A stretch of 64,000 nucleotides of DNA from an uncultured Flavobacteriales bacterium (GTDB lineage Bacteria > Bacteroidota > Bacteroidia > Flavobacteriales > Crocinitomicaceae). The notes below the pieces were generated by a model. That model did not search any database. It saw only the letters and a list, made by a program, of their open reading frames with translations, and was not told where the DNA came from. Positions 9,287 to 18,173 of the stretch are shown here, piece after piece; position 1 is the first letter of the stretch, and every line of letters begins with the position of its first letter. The position numbers and the translations under genes were made by a program. The stretch spans positions 124,001 through 188,000 of the forward strand of contig CAMLRS010000001.1 of assembly GCA_946482515.1 (NCBI GenBank), in the 5' to 3' direction.

Positions 9287-9667
9287 TTATGGCTCCAGGT
9301 AAACCGTTTTTACCGAAGTAATGTAGGCCCGGCAGCGGACATACCCTTCACCCTGGGAAGTTTCTCTTTTTGCGAGAATATCAAAATAACCTGTCTTTTC
9401 TTTTTTCGGGAGTGGCTCGAAGAACTCGTCCATTTCGAAATAGGCAAAGCCAGAGGAGTTGGTCAGTACTGTATCCGTATACGCCGGTGTTGGCGGATCG
9501 GAACTCACGTCAGCAATAATGACCACTTTCGCGCCGGAAACCAGCTCATTATTAGAAGAGCGAACGAAAACCTTCAATACGGAAGGATCTTTTTTCTTAC
9601 AACCGCTCATGAAAAACAAGGCGGCGATCATTCCAACATAGGAGATTTTCCGTAGCGTTTTATTCAT
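9287..9667 (-). CDS. Small lipoprotein, paralogue 3 (diverged)
   Basis: 126 residues with lipobox F-M-S-G-C followed by KKKDPSVLKVFVRSSNNE. It keeps the same layout as the two downstream genes (KKKD, a V-x-V strand, G-A-K-V, T-N-S-S-G-x-A-x-F) but is clearly more diverged. It lies 19 bp upstream of paralogue 2 on the same strand, so the two probably form one transcript. Function is unknown. Confidence 0.78.
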   Translation of the reverse strand: MNKTLRKISYVGMIAALFFMSGCKKKDPSVLKVFVRSSNNELVSGAKVVIIADVSSDPPTPAYTDTVLTNSSGFAYFEMDEFFEPLPKKEKTGYFDILAKRETSQGEGYVRCRAYITSVKTVYLEP

Positions 9668-9872
9668 AGTTTGGCTTGTTTAGCAAAATTTTGTCCCGTA
9701 AAGATAAACTTTTATTGTTTACAATCCAGTATCCTGCATTTTAGTAATTTCGTGCGTAGATACAATTAACACCTTTAACTTCTCCGGAAGCAAAAAAGTT
9801 ACACTTTTCGGCTTTCTTTCTGCTTATCAGACGAGTAAGTTTTCAAAAGGTTGGGTTTATTGCTTGTAAATT

Positions 9873-10898
9873 ATGAAGGAAACGATTGAGCAGGTCCGGC
9901 AGGAAATCCTGGCATTCCCTATCTCTGATGCACAAACACTGGAGCAATTCCGCGTGCGCTTTCTGGGTTCAAAAGGAACCGTGAAGGAATTATTCGGTGC
10001 ACTGAAAACCGTTCCGAACGAGGAAAAACGGTTGGTCGGGCAGCTCCTCAACGACTTGCGCAAAGAAGCCGAAGACAAGCTCGCCGGCGCGAAAGAAGGA
10101 TTGGAAAACGCCACAACATCGGCCTCCGATGTGGATGTAACACGTCCGGGCGAACCCATTGCTCTTGGTTCCCGCCATCCGCTGTCATTGGTGCGCAGCG
10201 AGATCATCGCGATTTTCGAGCGCATCGGCTACACCGTTTCCGAAGGACCGGAGATCGAAGACGACTGGCACAATTTCTCCGCACTGAACTTTCCGCCGGA
10301 ACACCCGGCCCGCGATATGCAGGACACGTTTTTCATCGAAAAAGGCGAGAACGAAATGGCCTTGCGCACACACACGTCTTCCGTTCAGGTACGCGTGATG
10401 GAAAGCTCGCAACCGCCGATCCGGACCATTTCTCCGGGCCGCGTTTACCGCAACGAAGCCATTTCGGCACGGGCACATTGCTTCTTCCACCAGGTAGAAG
10501 GCCTCTACATTGACAAGAACGTTTCCTTTGCCGATCTGAAACAAACATTGAATTACTTCGCGCAGTCGCTGTTCGGCGAAAAAGCACAGATCCGCCTGCG
10601 TCCATCTTATTTCCCGTTCACCGAGCCGAGCGCCGAAGTGGATGTTTCCTGCACGATCTGCAACGCCAAAGGCTGCAACGTCTGCAAATACACCGGCTGG
10701 CTGGAAATCCTCGGCTGTGGTATGGTAGACCCGAACGTATTGAAAGCTTCGGGCATCGATCCGGAAGAATACACAGGCTTTGCTTTCGGAATGGGAATCG
10801 AGCGCATCGCGCAGCTGAAGTTCAAAGTGAACGACCTGCGCCTCTATTCTGAAAACGACGTACGCTTCCTGAAACAATTCAGTGGCGTTAACTTCTGA
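9873..10898 (+). CDS. pheS: Phenylalanine-tRNA ligase alpha subunit
   Basis: 341 residues, the normal length for bacterial PheS, which charges tRNA-Phe together with PheT (not in this window). N-terminal coiled coil (about 1-90) then the class II catalytic core: motif 2 region V-Y-R-N-E-A-I-S-A-R-A-H, FHQVEGLYIDK, and motif 3 G-F-A-F-G-M-G-I-E-R-I near the end. A four-cysteine cluster (CTICNAKGCNVC) sits before the GCGMVDP stretch. The following ytxJ gene starts 4 bp after its stop, suggesting an operon with the next three genes. Confidence 0.97.
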   Translation: MKETIEQVRQEILAFPISDAQTLEQFRVRFLGSKGTVKELFGALKTVPNEEKRLVGQLLNDLRKEAEDKLAGAKEGLENATTSASDVDVTRPGEPIALGSRHPLSLVRSEIIAIFERIGYTVSEGPEIEDDWHNFSALNFPPEHPARDMQDTFFIEKGENEMALRTHTSSVQVRVMESSQPPIRTISPGRVYRNEAISARAHCFFHQVEGLYIDKNVSFADLKQTLNYFAQSLFGEKAQIRLRPSYFPFTEPSAEVDVSCTICNAKGCNVCKYTGWLEILGCGMVDPNVLKASGIDPEEYTGFAFGMGIERIAQLKFKVNDLRLYSENDVRFLKQFSGVNF

Positions 10899-10901
10899 TC
10901 G

Positions 10902-11264
10902 ATGGGATTGCTCAACCGTCATACCAATTCGCTTCCATGGGTGAAGCTTACCAGCATCGAACAGCTCGACGAACTCATGGCACAGTCGGGAACGATTCCC
11001 GTATTGCTCTTCAAGCACAGTACCAGCTGCAGCATTTCCGCCATGACGTTGAACCGTTTCGAATCGAAATGGACAGCCGCGCCTGAAAGCTGTCTTTGTG
11101 TTATGCTAGACCTGCTGACCTATCGCCCGGTTTCGAATGCCATTGCTGAGAAAACAGGCATCCGTCACGAGTCGCCGCAGGCCATTCTGCTGAAAAACGG
11201 CGAAGTTGTGTATTCCGCTTCGCATGCTTACATCGACCCTATCGAAATTCAATCATTGCTCTAA
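10902..11264 (+). CDS. ytxJ: Bacillithiol-system redox protein YtxJ
   Basis: 120 residues with a thioredoxin-like fold of the YtxJ/DUF2847 family. The hallmark is V-L-L-F-K-H-S-T-S-C-S-I-S, with a single active-site cysteine (residue about 45), followed by R-H-E-S-P-Q, which contains the cis-proline. Family knowledge: these monothiol proteins are thought to remove bacillithiol from proteins, which implies that this organism makes bacillithiol. Encoded between pheS and a glutamine cyclotransferase gene, 15 bp ahead of the latter. Confidence 0.9.
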   Translation: MGLLNRHTNSLPWVKLTSIEQLDELMAQSGTIPVLLFKHSTSCSISAMTLNRFESKWTAAPESCLCVMLDLLTYRPVSNAIAEKTGIRHESPQAILLKNGEVVYSASHAYIDPIEIQSLL

Positions 11265-11279
11265 ATACCGTTTACCCGC

Positions 11280-12362
11280 ATGAAACGCTATGTCATTCTC
11301 GCCCTTCTGATTCTCGCCATTGGTGCGTTTATCCTGGTTCCTATGCTGCAAAACAATGGTTCGGACGATATCGAAAGCGGTTTCCCGGCCAGCTTCAACT
11401 TCCAGGGAAATCCTGCAACCGAATACGGTAAATCCATTCCGATTGCATTCACGGTGAATTCAGACGAGGTAAAGACAGTTGAGCTGATCTACAACGACAG
11501 CGTTTTCCAGACCTGGACTTCACCGAAAGGCGTCATTACCTACCTGCTCGAAGCCGATTATTACGGCGTGGGGACCCGCCCGCTCGCACTGCGATCTACG
11601 CTCAACGATGGCAATATCGAAGACGACACCCGCATGCTGCGCGTATTGTCAGACATCGCGCCAAAGCCGGTAACCATGGAAGTCGTGCAGGCTTACACGC
11701 ACGATCAGACCAGCTATACTCAAGGATTGGAATTCAGCGAAGGACAGCTTTACGAAGGAACGGGCAACCCGCAAAACGGGGCGGCAGCAAGCATGGTCGG
11801 AAAGATTGATCTGAAAAGCGGAAAAATCCTGAAAAAGAACGGCCTCGACGCCACTTATTTCGGTGAAGGCATTACCATTCTTGGCGATGAGCTCTTCCAG
11901 CTGACCTGGAAAAACGGCAAGTGCTTCGTTTACGACAAGAACACGCTGGAAGTTAAGATGAAGGAATTCACTTATACCGGCGAAGGCTGGGGCTTGTGCA
12001 ACGACGGCACCAACCTCATCATGTCTGACGGAACGGAGCGCATCTACTTCCGCGACCCGAAAACGTTCAACATCATCCGCACCATCGACGTTTACGACAA
12101 TGTAGAACCACGCGTAGGACTGAACGAGCTCGAATACATCGACGGGAAGATCTACGCGAACGTTTATACCACCGATATCATCATCGTGATCGATCCGCTT
12201 ACGGGCAAAGTCCTGGAAGAAATCGATGCTTCAGCGCTGGGACTTGTTGGCAGAATGGGCGGCGAAGTGCTCAACGGCATCGCCTACGACAAAGCCACCG
12301 GCAAGCTGTACATGACCGGCAAATACTGGGGCAAATTGATGGAAGTCAAGCCAGCTGAATAA
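11280..12362 (+). CDS. Glutaminyl-peptide cyclotransferase (glutamine cyclotransferase family)
   Basis: 360 residues: an N-terminal membrane anchor or uncleaved signal (MKRYVILALLILAIGAFILV), an Ig-like linker domain to about residue 130, then a five-bladed propeller of the plant/bacterial glutamine cyclotransferase family. Signatures are Y-T-Q-G-L-E-F, Y-E-G-T-G, F-G-E-G-I-T, G-E-G-W-G-L, L-N-E-L-E-Y-I-D-G and N-G-I-A-Y-D. Reaction: conversion of an N-terminal glutamine to pyroglutamate, outside the cytoplasm. Its stop overlaps the tadA start by one base (TAATG). Confidence 0.9.
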   Translation: MKRYVILALLILAIGAFILVPMLQNNGSDDIESGFPASFNFQGNPATEYGKSIPIAFTVNSDEVKTVELIYNDSVFQTWTSPKGVITYLLEADYYGVGTRPLALRSTLNDGNIEDDTRMLRVLSDIAPKPVTMEVVQAYTHDQTSYTQGLEFSEGQLYEGTGNPQNGAAASMVGKIDLKSGKILKKNGLDATYFGEGITILGDELFQLTWKNGKCFVYDKNTLEVKMKEFTYTGEGWGLCNDGTNLIMSDGTERIYFRDPKTFNIIRTIDVYDNVEPRVGLNELEYIDGKIYANVYTTDIIIVIDPLTGKVLEEIDASALGLVGRMGGEVLNGIAYDKATGKLYMTGKYWGKLMEVKPAE

Positions 12363-12808
12363 TGCTTGTTTCGCCCTACAACGACGAATACTTCATGCGC
12401 CAGGCTTTCATGGAAGCCCAGAAGGCTTATGAATTGGGTGAAATTCCCGTAGGCGCTGTGGTCGTTGTCAACCAGCAGGTCATTGCCCGGGCGCACAACC
12501 TCACCGAACGCCTCCACGACGTAACAGCCCACGCCGAAATGCAGGCCATCACAGCCGCAGCCGAATTCTTAGGCGGCAAATACCTCCGGAATTGTACGCT
12601 TTACGTGACGCTCGAACCCTGCGTGATGTGCGCCGGTGCGCTGTACTGGTCGCAGCTGGAAAAGATCGTATACGCCACCCGTGACGAAAAACGCGGCGCC
12701 GGTCGATTCGGAGCTGAGCTGTACCATCCTAAAACTGTGGTCACCAACGGTCCGATGGCGGAAGAGTGCTCGCACTTATTAAAAACGTTCTTCGAGGCGA
12801 AGCGCTAG
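12362..12808 (+). CDS. tadA: tRNA adenosine(34) deaminase TadA
   Basis: 148 residues. The zinc/cytidine-deaminase motifs are H-A-E (HAEMQAI) and P-C-V-M-C (EPCVMCAGAL), giving the zinc ligands His, Cys, Cys and the catalytic Glu. TadA converts A34 of tRNA-Arg(ACG) to inosine. Translationally coupled to the cyclotransferase gene through TAATG. A start at Met12 is possible but would trim the first helix. Confidence 0.93.
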   Translation: MLVSPYNDEYFMRQAFMEAQKAYELGEIPVGAVVVVNQQVIARAHNLTERLHDVTAHAEMQAITAAAEFLGGKYLRNCTLYVTLEPCVMCAGALYWSQLEKIVYATRDEKRGAGRFGAELYHPKTVVTNGPMAEECSHLLKTFFEAKR

Positions 12809-13100
12809 TTTCCTGAATGCAGAATGCATAATTAGGATCGAAGTAATAAGTCGAAACCTGATAGGTAGAAAATAAACTGCTAAGTTGCTAGTTTGAAGTT
12901 CATTTTCACTTGCACAAAGCCTCTTTCTGCTTCGAACAATTCTGAATTTTGCATTCTGAATTCTGCATTGAATGTAAAAACACCCCTTTTTAGAAATAAC
13001 GTATTTCTACCTGTGAAGACGGGCCGACATTCCCCTATCATTGCTTTATGAATCTGCACAGGGACGCAGGTCACAATCTACTATTAAACAATTAAACACT
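12809..13100. repeat. Gene-free spacer with ATTCTGAATT-type repeat words
   Basis: No credible gene. It contains CTGAATGCAGAATGCATAAT (12814-12833) and, near 12938-12975, overlapping words ATTCTGAATTTTGCATTCTG and GAATTCTGCATTGAAT. The same words recur at about 55883-55912 upstream of the metH riboswitch. These behave as a dispersed low-complexity repeat. Confidence 0.6.
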
Positions 13101-13484
13101 ATGTCACAAAACATTCCTTCATCCGATACTTTTGATGTTGTATTGGACAAAACGATCGACGGTCAACCAGTACTGAACAATCCACGTTGTACATTCAGCT
13201 ATAACTGGAATTTCAGCACTAATATGGGACTTGCAACGCTTGATTCCATCGACGGTACGAAACTGGATATCACACTTCATCCAACAGGACTTTCCGGTAT
13301 GCTGGCTTTTATGTCGGATATGAGTCCAACGACTTATAACATCGACGGTAAAGAAGTTGTGCTGAACCGCATTGTATTGAATATTATGCTGCCTTCAGGC
13401 GAAAAACGTGCGGGTATCATGTTCAATGAAGACGGAGCGCCAATCCAGTTGACAAGCAACTGGCCAAGCAGCCAGGCATTCTAA
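13101..13484 (+). CDS. Hypothetical cytoplasmic protein
   Basis: 127 residues from the ATG at 13101; the frame is open 60 bases further upstream but the ATG beginning MSQNIPSSDTF is preferred. No signal peptide, membrane segment or motif that I recognise. The composition is beta-strand rich (SYNWNFSTNMGLATLDSIDG, LDITLHPTGLSGML). It stands alone between tadA and idi and ends at a terminator. Function is unknown; a small beta-sandwich is the most I would guess. Confidence 0.7.
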   Translation: MSQNIPSSDTFDVVLDKTIDGQPVLNNPRCTFSYNWNFSTNMGLATLDSIDGTKLDITLHPTGLSGMLAFMSDMSPTTYNIDGKEVVLNRIVLNIMLPSGEKRAGIMFNEDGAPIQLTSNWPSSQAF

Positions 13485-13512
13485 GAACGCAATAGTTTAA
13501 AGTTAGAAAGAG

Positions 13513-13545
13513 TCACGGTTTGGATTTCCAGGCCGTGATTTTTTA
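13513..13545 (+). terminator. Terminator after the hypothetical gene
   Basis: TCACGG pairs with CCGTGA (13533-13538) around a 14-nt loop and is followed by T6. Confidence 0.65.
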
Positions 13546-13555
13546 TTTAATACCA

Positions 13556-13611
13556 CCCTATTCCCTATTCCCTATTCCCTATTCCCTATTCCCTATTCCC
13601 TATTCCCTATT
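13556..13611. repeat. Eight perfect tandem copies of CCCTATT
   Basis: A 7-bp unit repeated eight times without error (56 bp), 43 bp upstream of the idi start. Because 7 is not a multiple of 3 it is not a coding repeat. Its copy number could vary by slippage and change the distance from an upstream promoter to idi. Confidence 0.95.
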
Positions 13612-13654
13612 ATTCACCATAATATCGTACCTTTCATTACGAAAACCCTTTACC

Positions 13655-14194
13655 ATGGAACGGACCAACGAAGTAATCCTGGTTGATGAAAACGACACAC
13701 CCATCGGGCAGATGGATAAAATGGAGGCGCATCGCAAAGGCGTTCTGCACCGGGCGTTTTCAGTCTTTATTTTCAACGATAAACAGGAATTACTGCTGCA
13801 AAAACGCGCCGATGGCAAATACCATTCGGGTGGCTTGTGGACCAATACCTGTTGCAGCCATCCATTCGTTGGGGAATCCATCCAGACAGCAGCCAAACGC
13901 CGTCTCCGGGAAGAAATGGGATTTGATACCGAGCTCGATTACCTGACCTGGTTCATTTACAAAGCCGAGCTCGACAACGACCTGCACGAACACGAATTCG
14001 ACCACGTATTCACCGGCATATACAACGACGCACCGGTTCCCGACGACAACGAAGTTGCCGAATGGAAATACATTCCGCTCGATGAGGTGGAACAAGAGCT
14101 GGCTTCGAACCCGGAAACATACACCGTCTGGTTCCGCATTATTTTTCCGGAGATCAAGGAGCGCATGAGCGTTCCAAAAGACTCCGTTTCCTGA
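13655..14194 (+). CDS. idi: Isopentenyl-diphosphate delta-isomerase, type 1
   Basis: 179 residues from the ATG at 13655. An open frame runs upstream through the heptamer repeat but codes for a low-complexity stretch, so I reject that extension. The Nudix-fold isomerase interconverts IPP and DMAPP. Active-site features: T-N-T-C-C-S-H-P with the catalytic cysteine, R-R-L-R-E-E-M-G Nudix-like helix, E-H-E-F-D-H-V-F with the metal-binding glutamates, and W-F near the end. A near-consensus -7 box TACCTTTC lies 28 bp upstream. Confidence 0.96.
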   Translation: MERTNEVILVDENDTPIGQMDKMEAHRKGVLHRAFSVFIFNDKQELLLQKRADGKYHSGGLWTNTCCSHPFVGESIQTAAKRRLREEMGFDTELDYLTWFIYKAELDNDLHEHEFDHVFTGIYNDAPVPDDNEVAEWKYIPLDEVEQELASNPETYTVWFRIIFPEIKERMSVPKDSVS

Positions 14195-14291
14195 TTTTCA
14201 ATCACATGAATATTCCTGTTACCAGTTTGGGTTATGTAAGATATACAGTACCTGAAAGTGCTGCATTGAACCCATTAACCCGACAGCAAGC

Positions 14292-16742
14292 ATGAATGCT
14301 TTTATCCTGACTCTCTTTTCCATCCTTTTCACGGTCATCACGGCTTCTGCTCAAACCGGAAGCATTTCCGGTCAGGTACTCGACAGCACCGGCACAGCTT
14401 ACGATGGCGCCGTTCTGTCACTGCTTTCTGCGGGTGATTCATCGCTTATAAAAACCGCCATCAGCGATCCCGACGGCACCTTTTCCCTGCAACAGCTGAC
14501 TTTAGGAGATTACCTGCTCATTGTCAACGCTGAAGGTCACGAATCCTTCTCTTATCCTGCCATTACTCTGAATGAAACACAGCCGCAGCAACAGCTTCAG
14601 CCTGTAAAATTGCTTGCCAAGCCTTCCGAACAGCTGGATGAAATAGTCGTAGTAGCCAAAATTCCACTCGTAGAACGCAAGATCGATCGCACCGTGGTGA
14701 ATGTCGACCAGATGATCTCGGCAGCCGGCTCCAATGTCTGGGAAGTTCTGCAGAAATCGCCGGGAATCATGATGGATCAGAACAACAACATTCTGCTAAA
14801 AGGCAAAGGCGGCGTACTCATTTACATCGACGACAAACAGACCTATCTTTCAGGCGATGCGCTGCAAAATTACCTGAAAGCCATGCCTGCGTCCAGCATC
14901 AGCCAGATCGAGATCATGACCAATCCCCCGGCGCGTTACGATGCAGCGGGCAACATCGGTATCATCAATATCGTGACGAAAAAATCCAAGATGAAAGGCT
15001 TCAACGGCTCGTTCAACATCACCTACGGACAAGGTCGCTACATGCGTCAATACAACAATTTTACTTTCAATTACCGCAATAATAAACTGAATGTTTTCGG
15101 AAATATCAGTCCAGGATTATCGAACGGCTATTCCGATCTGTACATTTATCGCACCTACCGCAACGAAGATCTGTCGGTGAAATCGACCTTCGATCAAAAT
15201 ACCGTTATGCGTTCACGGATCCTTCACGGGAACTACCGTTTCGGGATCGATTACTACCTGAATGATAAAAGCACGCTGGGCATTACGACCAACGGCACAT
15301 TGACGACTTTCAAAAACTGGTCGCGGAATATCGCTGATGTCGGCAACGAATTCGGTCAGCCGGAGCGCATCGTGATCGCCGACAACGACGACGACGGAAT
15401 GTTTCGCAACAACGGCGCGAATATCAACTTCCGGCATAAATTCGACAGCACGGGCCGTCAGCTGACCATGGACCTTGACTACATCAATTACGGCATGAAC
15501 AGCAACGAGGTCTATCTCAACAACACTTATTCACCCGACGGCGAAGTCACAGCCACCGATCTGCTCGAAGGCGATCTGCCGGGCTCGATCCACATCCTGG
15601 CTTATAAAACCGATTACAGCCGGCCGATGAAAAAAGACGCACAGCTCGACTTCGGAATGAAATCCAGTTTCACGCAGATCGACAACCTGGTCGATTACCG
15701 CTACACCGTCGGAGGCGTTACTACACCGGATTACGACAAAAGCAATCACTTCATTTACCGCGAGAATATCAACGCTGCTTACGTCAATCTCCGGAAAACC
15801 ATCAACCGTTTCGGATTCCAGCTGGGCTTGCGCGCCGAAGGAACTCTTTCACGCGGAAATCAGCTTGGCAATCCTGCAAAGCCGTCTTCGACCTTCAACC
15901 GCGATTACTTCAACCTCTTCCCAACTGCTTTTTTCTCCTACAACCTCGATTCAGCGGCCAACAACCAGCTCACGGCATCTTATGGCCGGCGCATCGATCG
16001 GCCTTACTACCAGGATCTGAATCCTTTTGTTCGCCCGCTGGACAAGTTCACGTATTACGGCGGAAATCCGCAGTTGCGACCGACTTTTGCCCACAATTTC
16101 GCTATTGGCTACAGCTACAAAAGCTACTTTTCGACGGAGCTTTCCTGCAATATCACCCGCAACGATATCGCCGAAACGATCGAGATCGACGCCAACGATA
16201 TGTACTTCAGTCGCCCGGGAAATATTGGTCGACGCGAAAGCGTGAACCTTTCCGTAAACGGCAATATTCCGATCGGGAAATGGTACACCATGAATTTTTA
16301 TGCCGAAACCGGCTACCAGCAATACCACAGCCAGTTGTATACCGAAACGCTGAACTCCAACAGCGGGTATTTCTTCGTGCAGTCTTCCCACACGTTTACG
16401 TTCAAAAAAGGCTGGGGAGCGGAATTGAGCGGCTATTACGTTTCCGGTCAAATGTATGCCCAGTTTTTCCTCGAGCAGCGCGGACAGCTGACGATTGCTT
16501 TCCAGAAAGCCATTCTCAAAGACAAAGGCAAAATCAGGGTAGCTTTCAATGACGTGCTGTACACCGGGATCAACAACGGAACCATCAACAACCTTCACCT
16601 GACAGATGCGCATTACACCAATCGCAACGATACGCGCACGGTGTTTTTCACCTTCTCCTATTCCTTCGGAAAGCCGTTCGATGCAGCGCCAAGACACCAG
16701 GGAGGTAGCTCGGAAAGTGAGCAGCAACGCGTAAGAGGATAG
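14292..16742 (+). CDS. Outer-membrane beta-barrel protein, TonB-dependent-receptor-like
   Basis: 816 residues: signal peptide (MNAFILTLFSILFTVITASA, then Q), a carboxypeptidase-regulatory domain (SISGQVLDSTGTAYDGAVL, about 25-110), a TonB plug (V-V-V-N-V-D-Q-M-I-S-A-A-G ... G-G-V-L-I-Y-I-D-D-K-Q, about 130-230) and a 22-strand-type barrel of the PF14905 family, ending with aromatic-rich strands (FFTFSYSFGKPF). The C-terminal tail beyond the last strand is polar (GGSSESEQQRVRG). The substrate cannot be deduced; no SusD partner is adjacent. It stands alone. Confidence 0.88.
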   Translation: MNAFILTLFSILFTVITASAQTGSISGQVLDSTGTAYDGAVLSLLSAGDSSLIKTAISDPDGTFSLQQLTLGDYLLIVNAEGHESFSYPAITLNETQPQQQLQPVKLLAKPSEQLDEIVVVAKIPLVERKIDRTVVNVDQMISAAGSNVWEVLQKSPGIMMDQNNNILLKGKGGVLIYIDDKQTYLSGDALQNYLKAMPASSISQIEIMTNPPARYDAAGNIGIINIVTKKSKMKGFNGSFNITYGQGRYMRQYNNFTFNYRNNKLNVFGNISPGLSNGYSDLYIYRTYRNEDLSVKSTFDQNTVMRSRILHGNYRFGIDYYLNDKSTLGITTNGTLTTFKNWSRNIADVGNEFGQPERIVIADNDDDGMFRNNGANINFRHKFDSTGRQLTMDLDYINYGMNSNEVYLNNTYSPDGEVTATDLLEGDLPGSIHILAYKTDYSRPMKKDAQLDFGMKSSFTQIDNLVDYRYTVGGVTTPDYDKSNHFIYRENINAAYVNLRKTINRFGFQLGLRAEGTLSRGNQLGNPAKPSSTFNRDYFNLFPTAFFSYNLDSAANNQLTASYGRRIDRPYYQDLNPFVRPLDKFTYYGGNPQLRPTFAHNFAIGYSYKSYFSTELSCNITRNDIAETIEIDANDMYFSRPGNIGRRESVNLSVNGNIPIGKWYTMNFYAETGYQQYHSQLYTETLNSNSGYFFVQSSHTFTFKKGWGAELSGYYVSGQMYAQFFLEQRGQLTIAFQKAILKDKGKIRVAFNDVLYTGINNGTINNLHLTDAHYTNRNDTRTVFFTFSYSFGKPFDAAPRHQGGSSESEQQRVRG

Positions 16743-17273
16743 ATTTTTGATGTTGGATGCTTGATGCTGGATTTTTAATGCTATCAACCGCAGAGTTCGC
16801 AGAGGTTCCGCAAGTACATTGACGTTTGGCATATACTCAAGTTTATTTTCACCACAAGAATCTGCCAAAGGCAGATGAAGACGAATTGCAGACCGCAGTT
16901 GGCGGTCGTAGCAATGAGGTAGGCACAAAAGAAAAGGTTGGATTTGCTGTGCACTTTCGCAAAGCATCCCGATTGCATCGGGATTACACAAAAGACTATT
17001 TCAAACTTCAAGCCACACGTAGCTACTTTAGACGGATGAGACGCTTTCAACTACGCTAGCACTTCACAAAACCTTTTGTGGTGAAAGGCTATCCCAAACA
17101 AGATCAAAATACTGTAGCGGTATTTAATTTTTTGAGCGGGTTATGTTCGCGGAGAGATTAACCCGTTTTTTGATCGGCTGATCCTGTTGTAAGGCCGTTC
17201 ATACTTTTAGGAGAAGAAACCAATGCTGCATTTCAAAAAAGTAGTGTAATTTCCCTGCCATAAACCTACTCGT
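16743..17273. repeat. 530-bp gene-free region with palindromic repeats
   Basis: No credible coding region. It has GATTTTTGATGTTGGATGCT words right after the stop (also near 8221), an ACCGCAGAGTTCGCAGAG direct-repeat word (16789-16806), the hairpin ATCTGCC-aaa-GGCAGAT (16860-16876) in the same frame AAGAATCYGCC/GATGAAGACG as at 8264, a perfect ATCCCGAT-tgc-ATCGGGAT hairpin (16966-16984), and terminal inverted repeats TTCACCACAA (about 16847) / TTGTGGTGAA (about 17081) enclosing about 240 bp. Confidence 0.65.
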
Positions 17274-18173
17274 ATGAACGACGTCATACTGGAGATCAAA
17301 GGTCTCCACAAGAAATACAAAGACATCACTGCCCTGGAATCGCTCGATCTGAAAATTGAGCGCGGACAGGTTTTCGGGCTGCTCGGGCCGAACGGAAGCG
17401 GTAAAACCACTACGCTGGCTATTTTGCTCGGCGCACTGAACGCTACAAGCGGTACTTTCAGCTGGTTCGGCAACGGACAGAAAGATGAAAACAGGCTGCG
17501 GATCGGGGCTTTGCTCGAAACGCCCAATTTTTATCCGTACCTGAACGCGATCGATAACCTGCTGGTGGTGGGGAAAATCAAAAACGTAGTGAACATCGAT
17601 GAGCGCATTGAGATCGTGCTGAAGCGTGTGAACCTGTGGGAACGCCGCACATCGAAATTCCGCACGTTTTCGCTCGGGATGAAACAGCGCCTGGCCATTG
17701 CTTCGGCTATGCTTTCCGACCCGGAAGTACTGGTACTCGACGAGCCGACCAACGGACTCGATCCGCAGGGAATTGCCGAGATCCGGAACCTGGTAATGAG
17801 CATTGCCAAGGAAGGCAAGACCATCCTGATCGCATCACACATCCTCGACGAAGTGGAAAAGATCTGTACGCACGTGGCCATTCTCCGCAAAGGCAAGTTG
17901 TTGCAGGCCGGAACGCTGGACGAGATCATGACGCACGATAAATTGTACCTCATCAAATCGGGCGATTTGAAGGCCCTCGAGTCGGCCATCAGCAGCATCG
18001 GGCAGCTGAAGCTCATTCGTTCGGTGGAAAGCGAATTGCTGGTGAGCATTGGTGAGACCATCAATCCGGCCGATCTCAACCGCCTGATCGCTGAAAAAGG
18101 CATTTACCTCTCCGGTTTGCGCGAGCATAGAAAGAACCTGGAAACAACATTCCTCGAAATCATTGAATCATGA
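17274..18173 (+). CDS. ABC transporter ATP-binding protein
   Basis: 299 residues. Walker A is GPNGSGKTT (G38-T46), the signature is F-S-L-G-M-K-Q-R-L, and Walker B is V-L-V-L-D-E-P-T-N-G-L-D-P, followed by the H-loop S-H-I-L-D-E-V. The C-terminal 80 residues form the extra domain common in ABC-2 type drug/antibiotic exporters (CcmA/NatA-like). Its stop overlaps the start of the permease gene (ATGA), so the two make one exporter. The substrate is unknown. Confidence 0.93.
   Translation: MNDVILEIKGLHKKYKDITALESLDLKIERGQVFGLLGPNGSGKTTTLAILLGALNATSGTFSWFGNGQKDENRLRIGALLETPNFYPYLNAIDNLLVVGKIKNVVNIDERIEIVLKRVNLWERRTSKFRTFSLGMKQRLAIASAMLSDPEVLVLDEPTNGLDPQGIAEIRNLVMSIAKEGKTILIASHILDEVEKICTHVAILRKGKLLQAGTLDEIMTHDKLYLIKSGDLKALESAISSIGQLKLIRSVESELLVSIGETINPADLNRLIAEKGIYLSGLREHRKNLETTFLEIIES

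Noticed and set aside
13556..13611. Heptamer repeats as a CRISPR array
   Set aside because: The units are 7 bp, perfectly contiguous and without spacers; no cas gene is near.
13520..13654. N-terminal extension of idi through the repeat
   Set aside because: It codes for a periodic low-complexity peptide made by the heptamer; the family's normal start fits ATG 13655.
16826..17059. Coding region of 77 codons in the spacer after the beta-barrel gene
   Set aside because: It runs through hairpins and repeat words, has no start signal and no protein-like composition.
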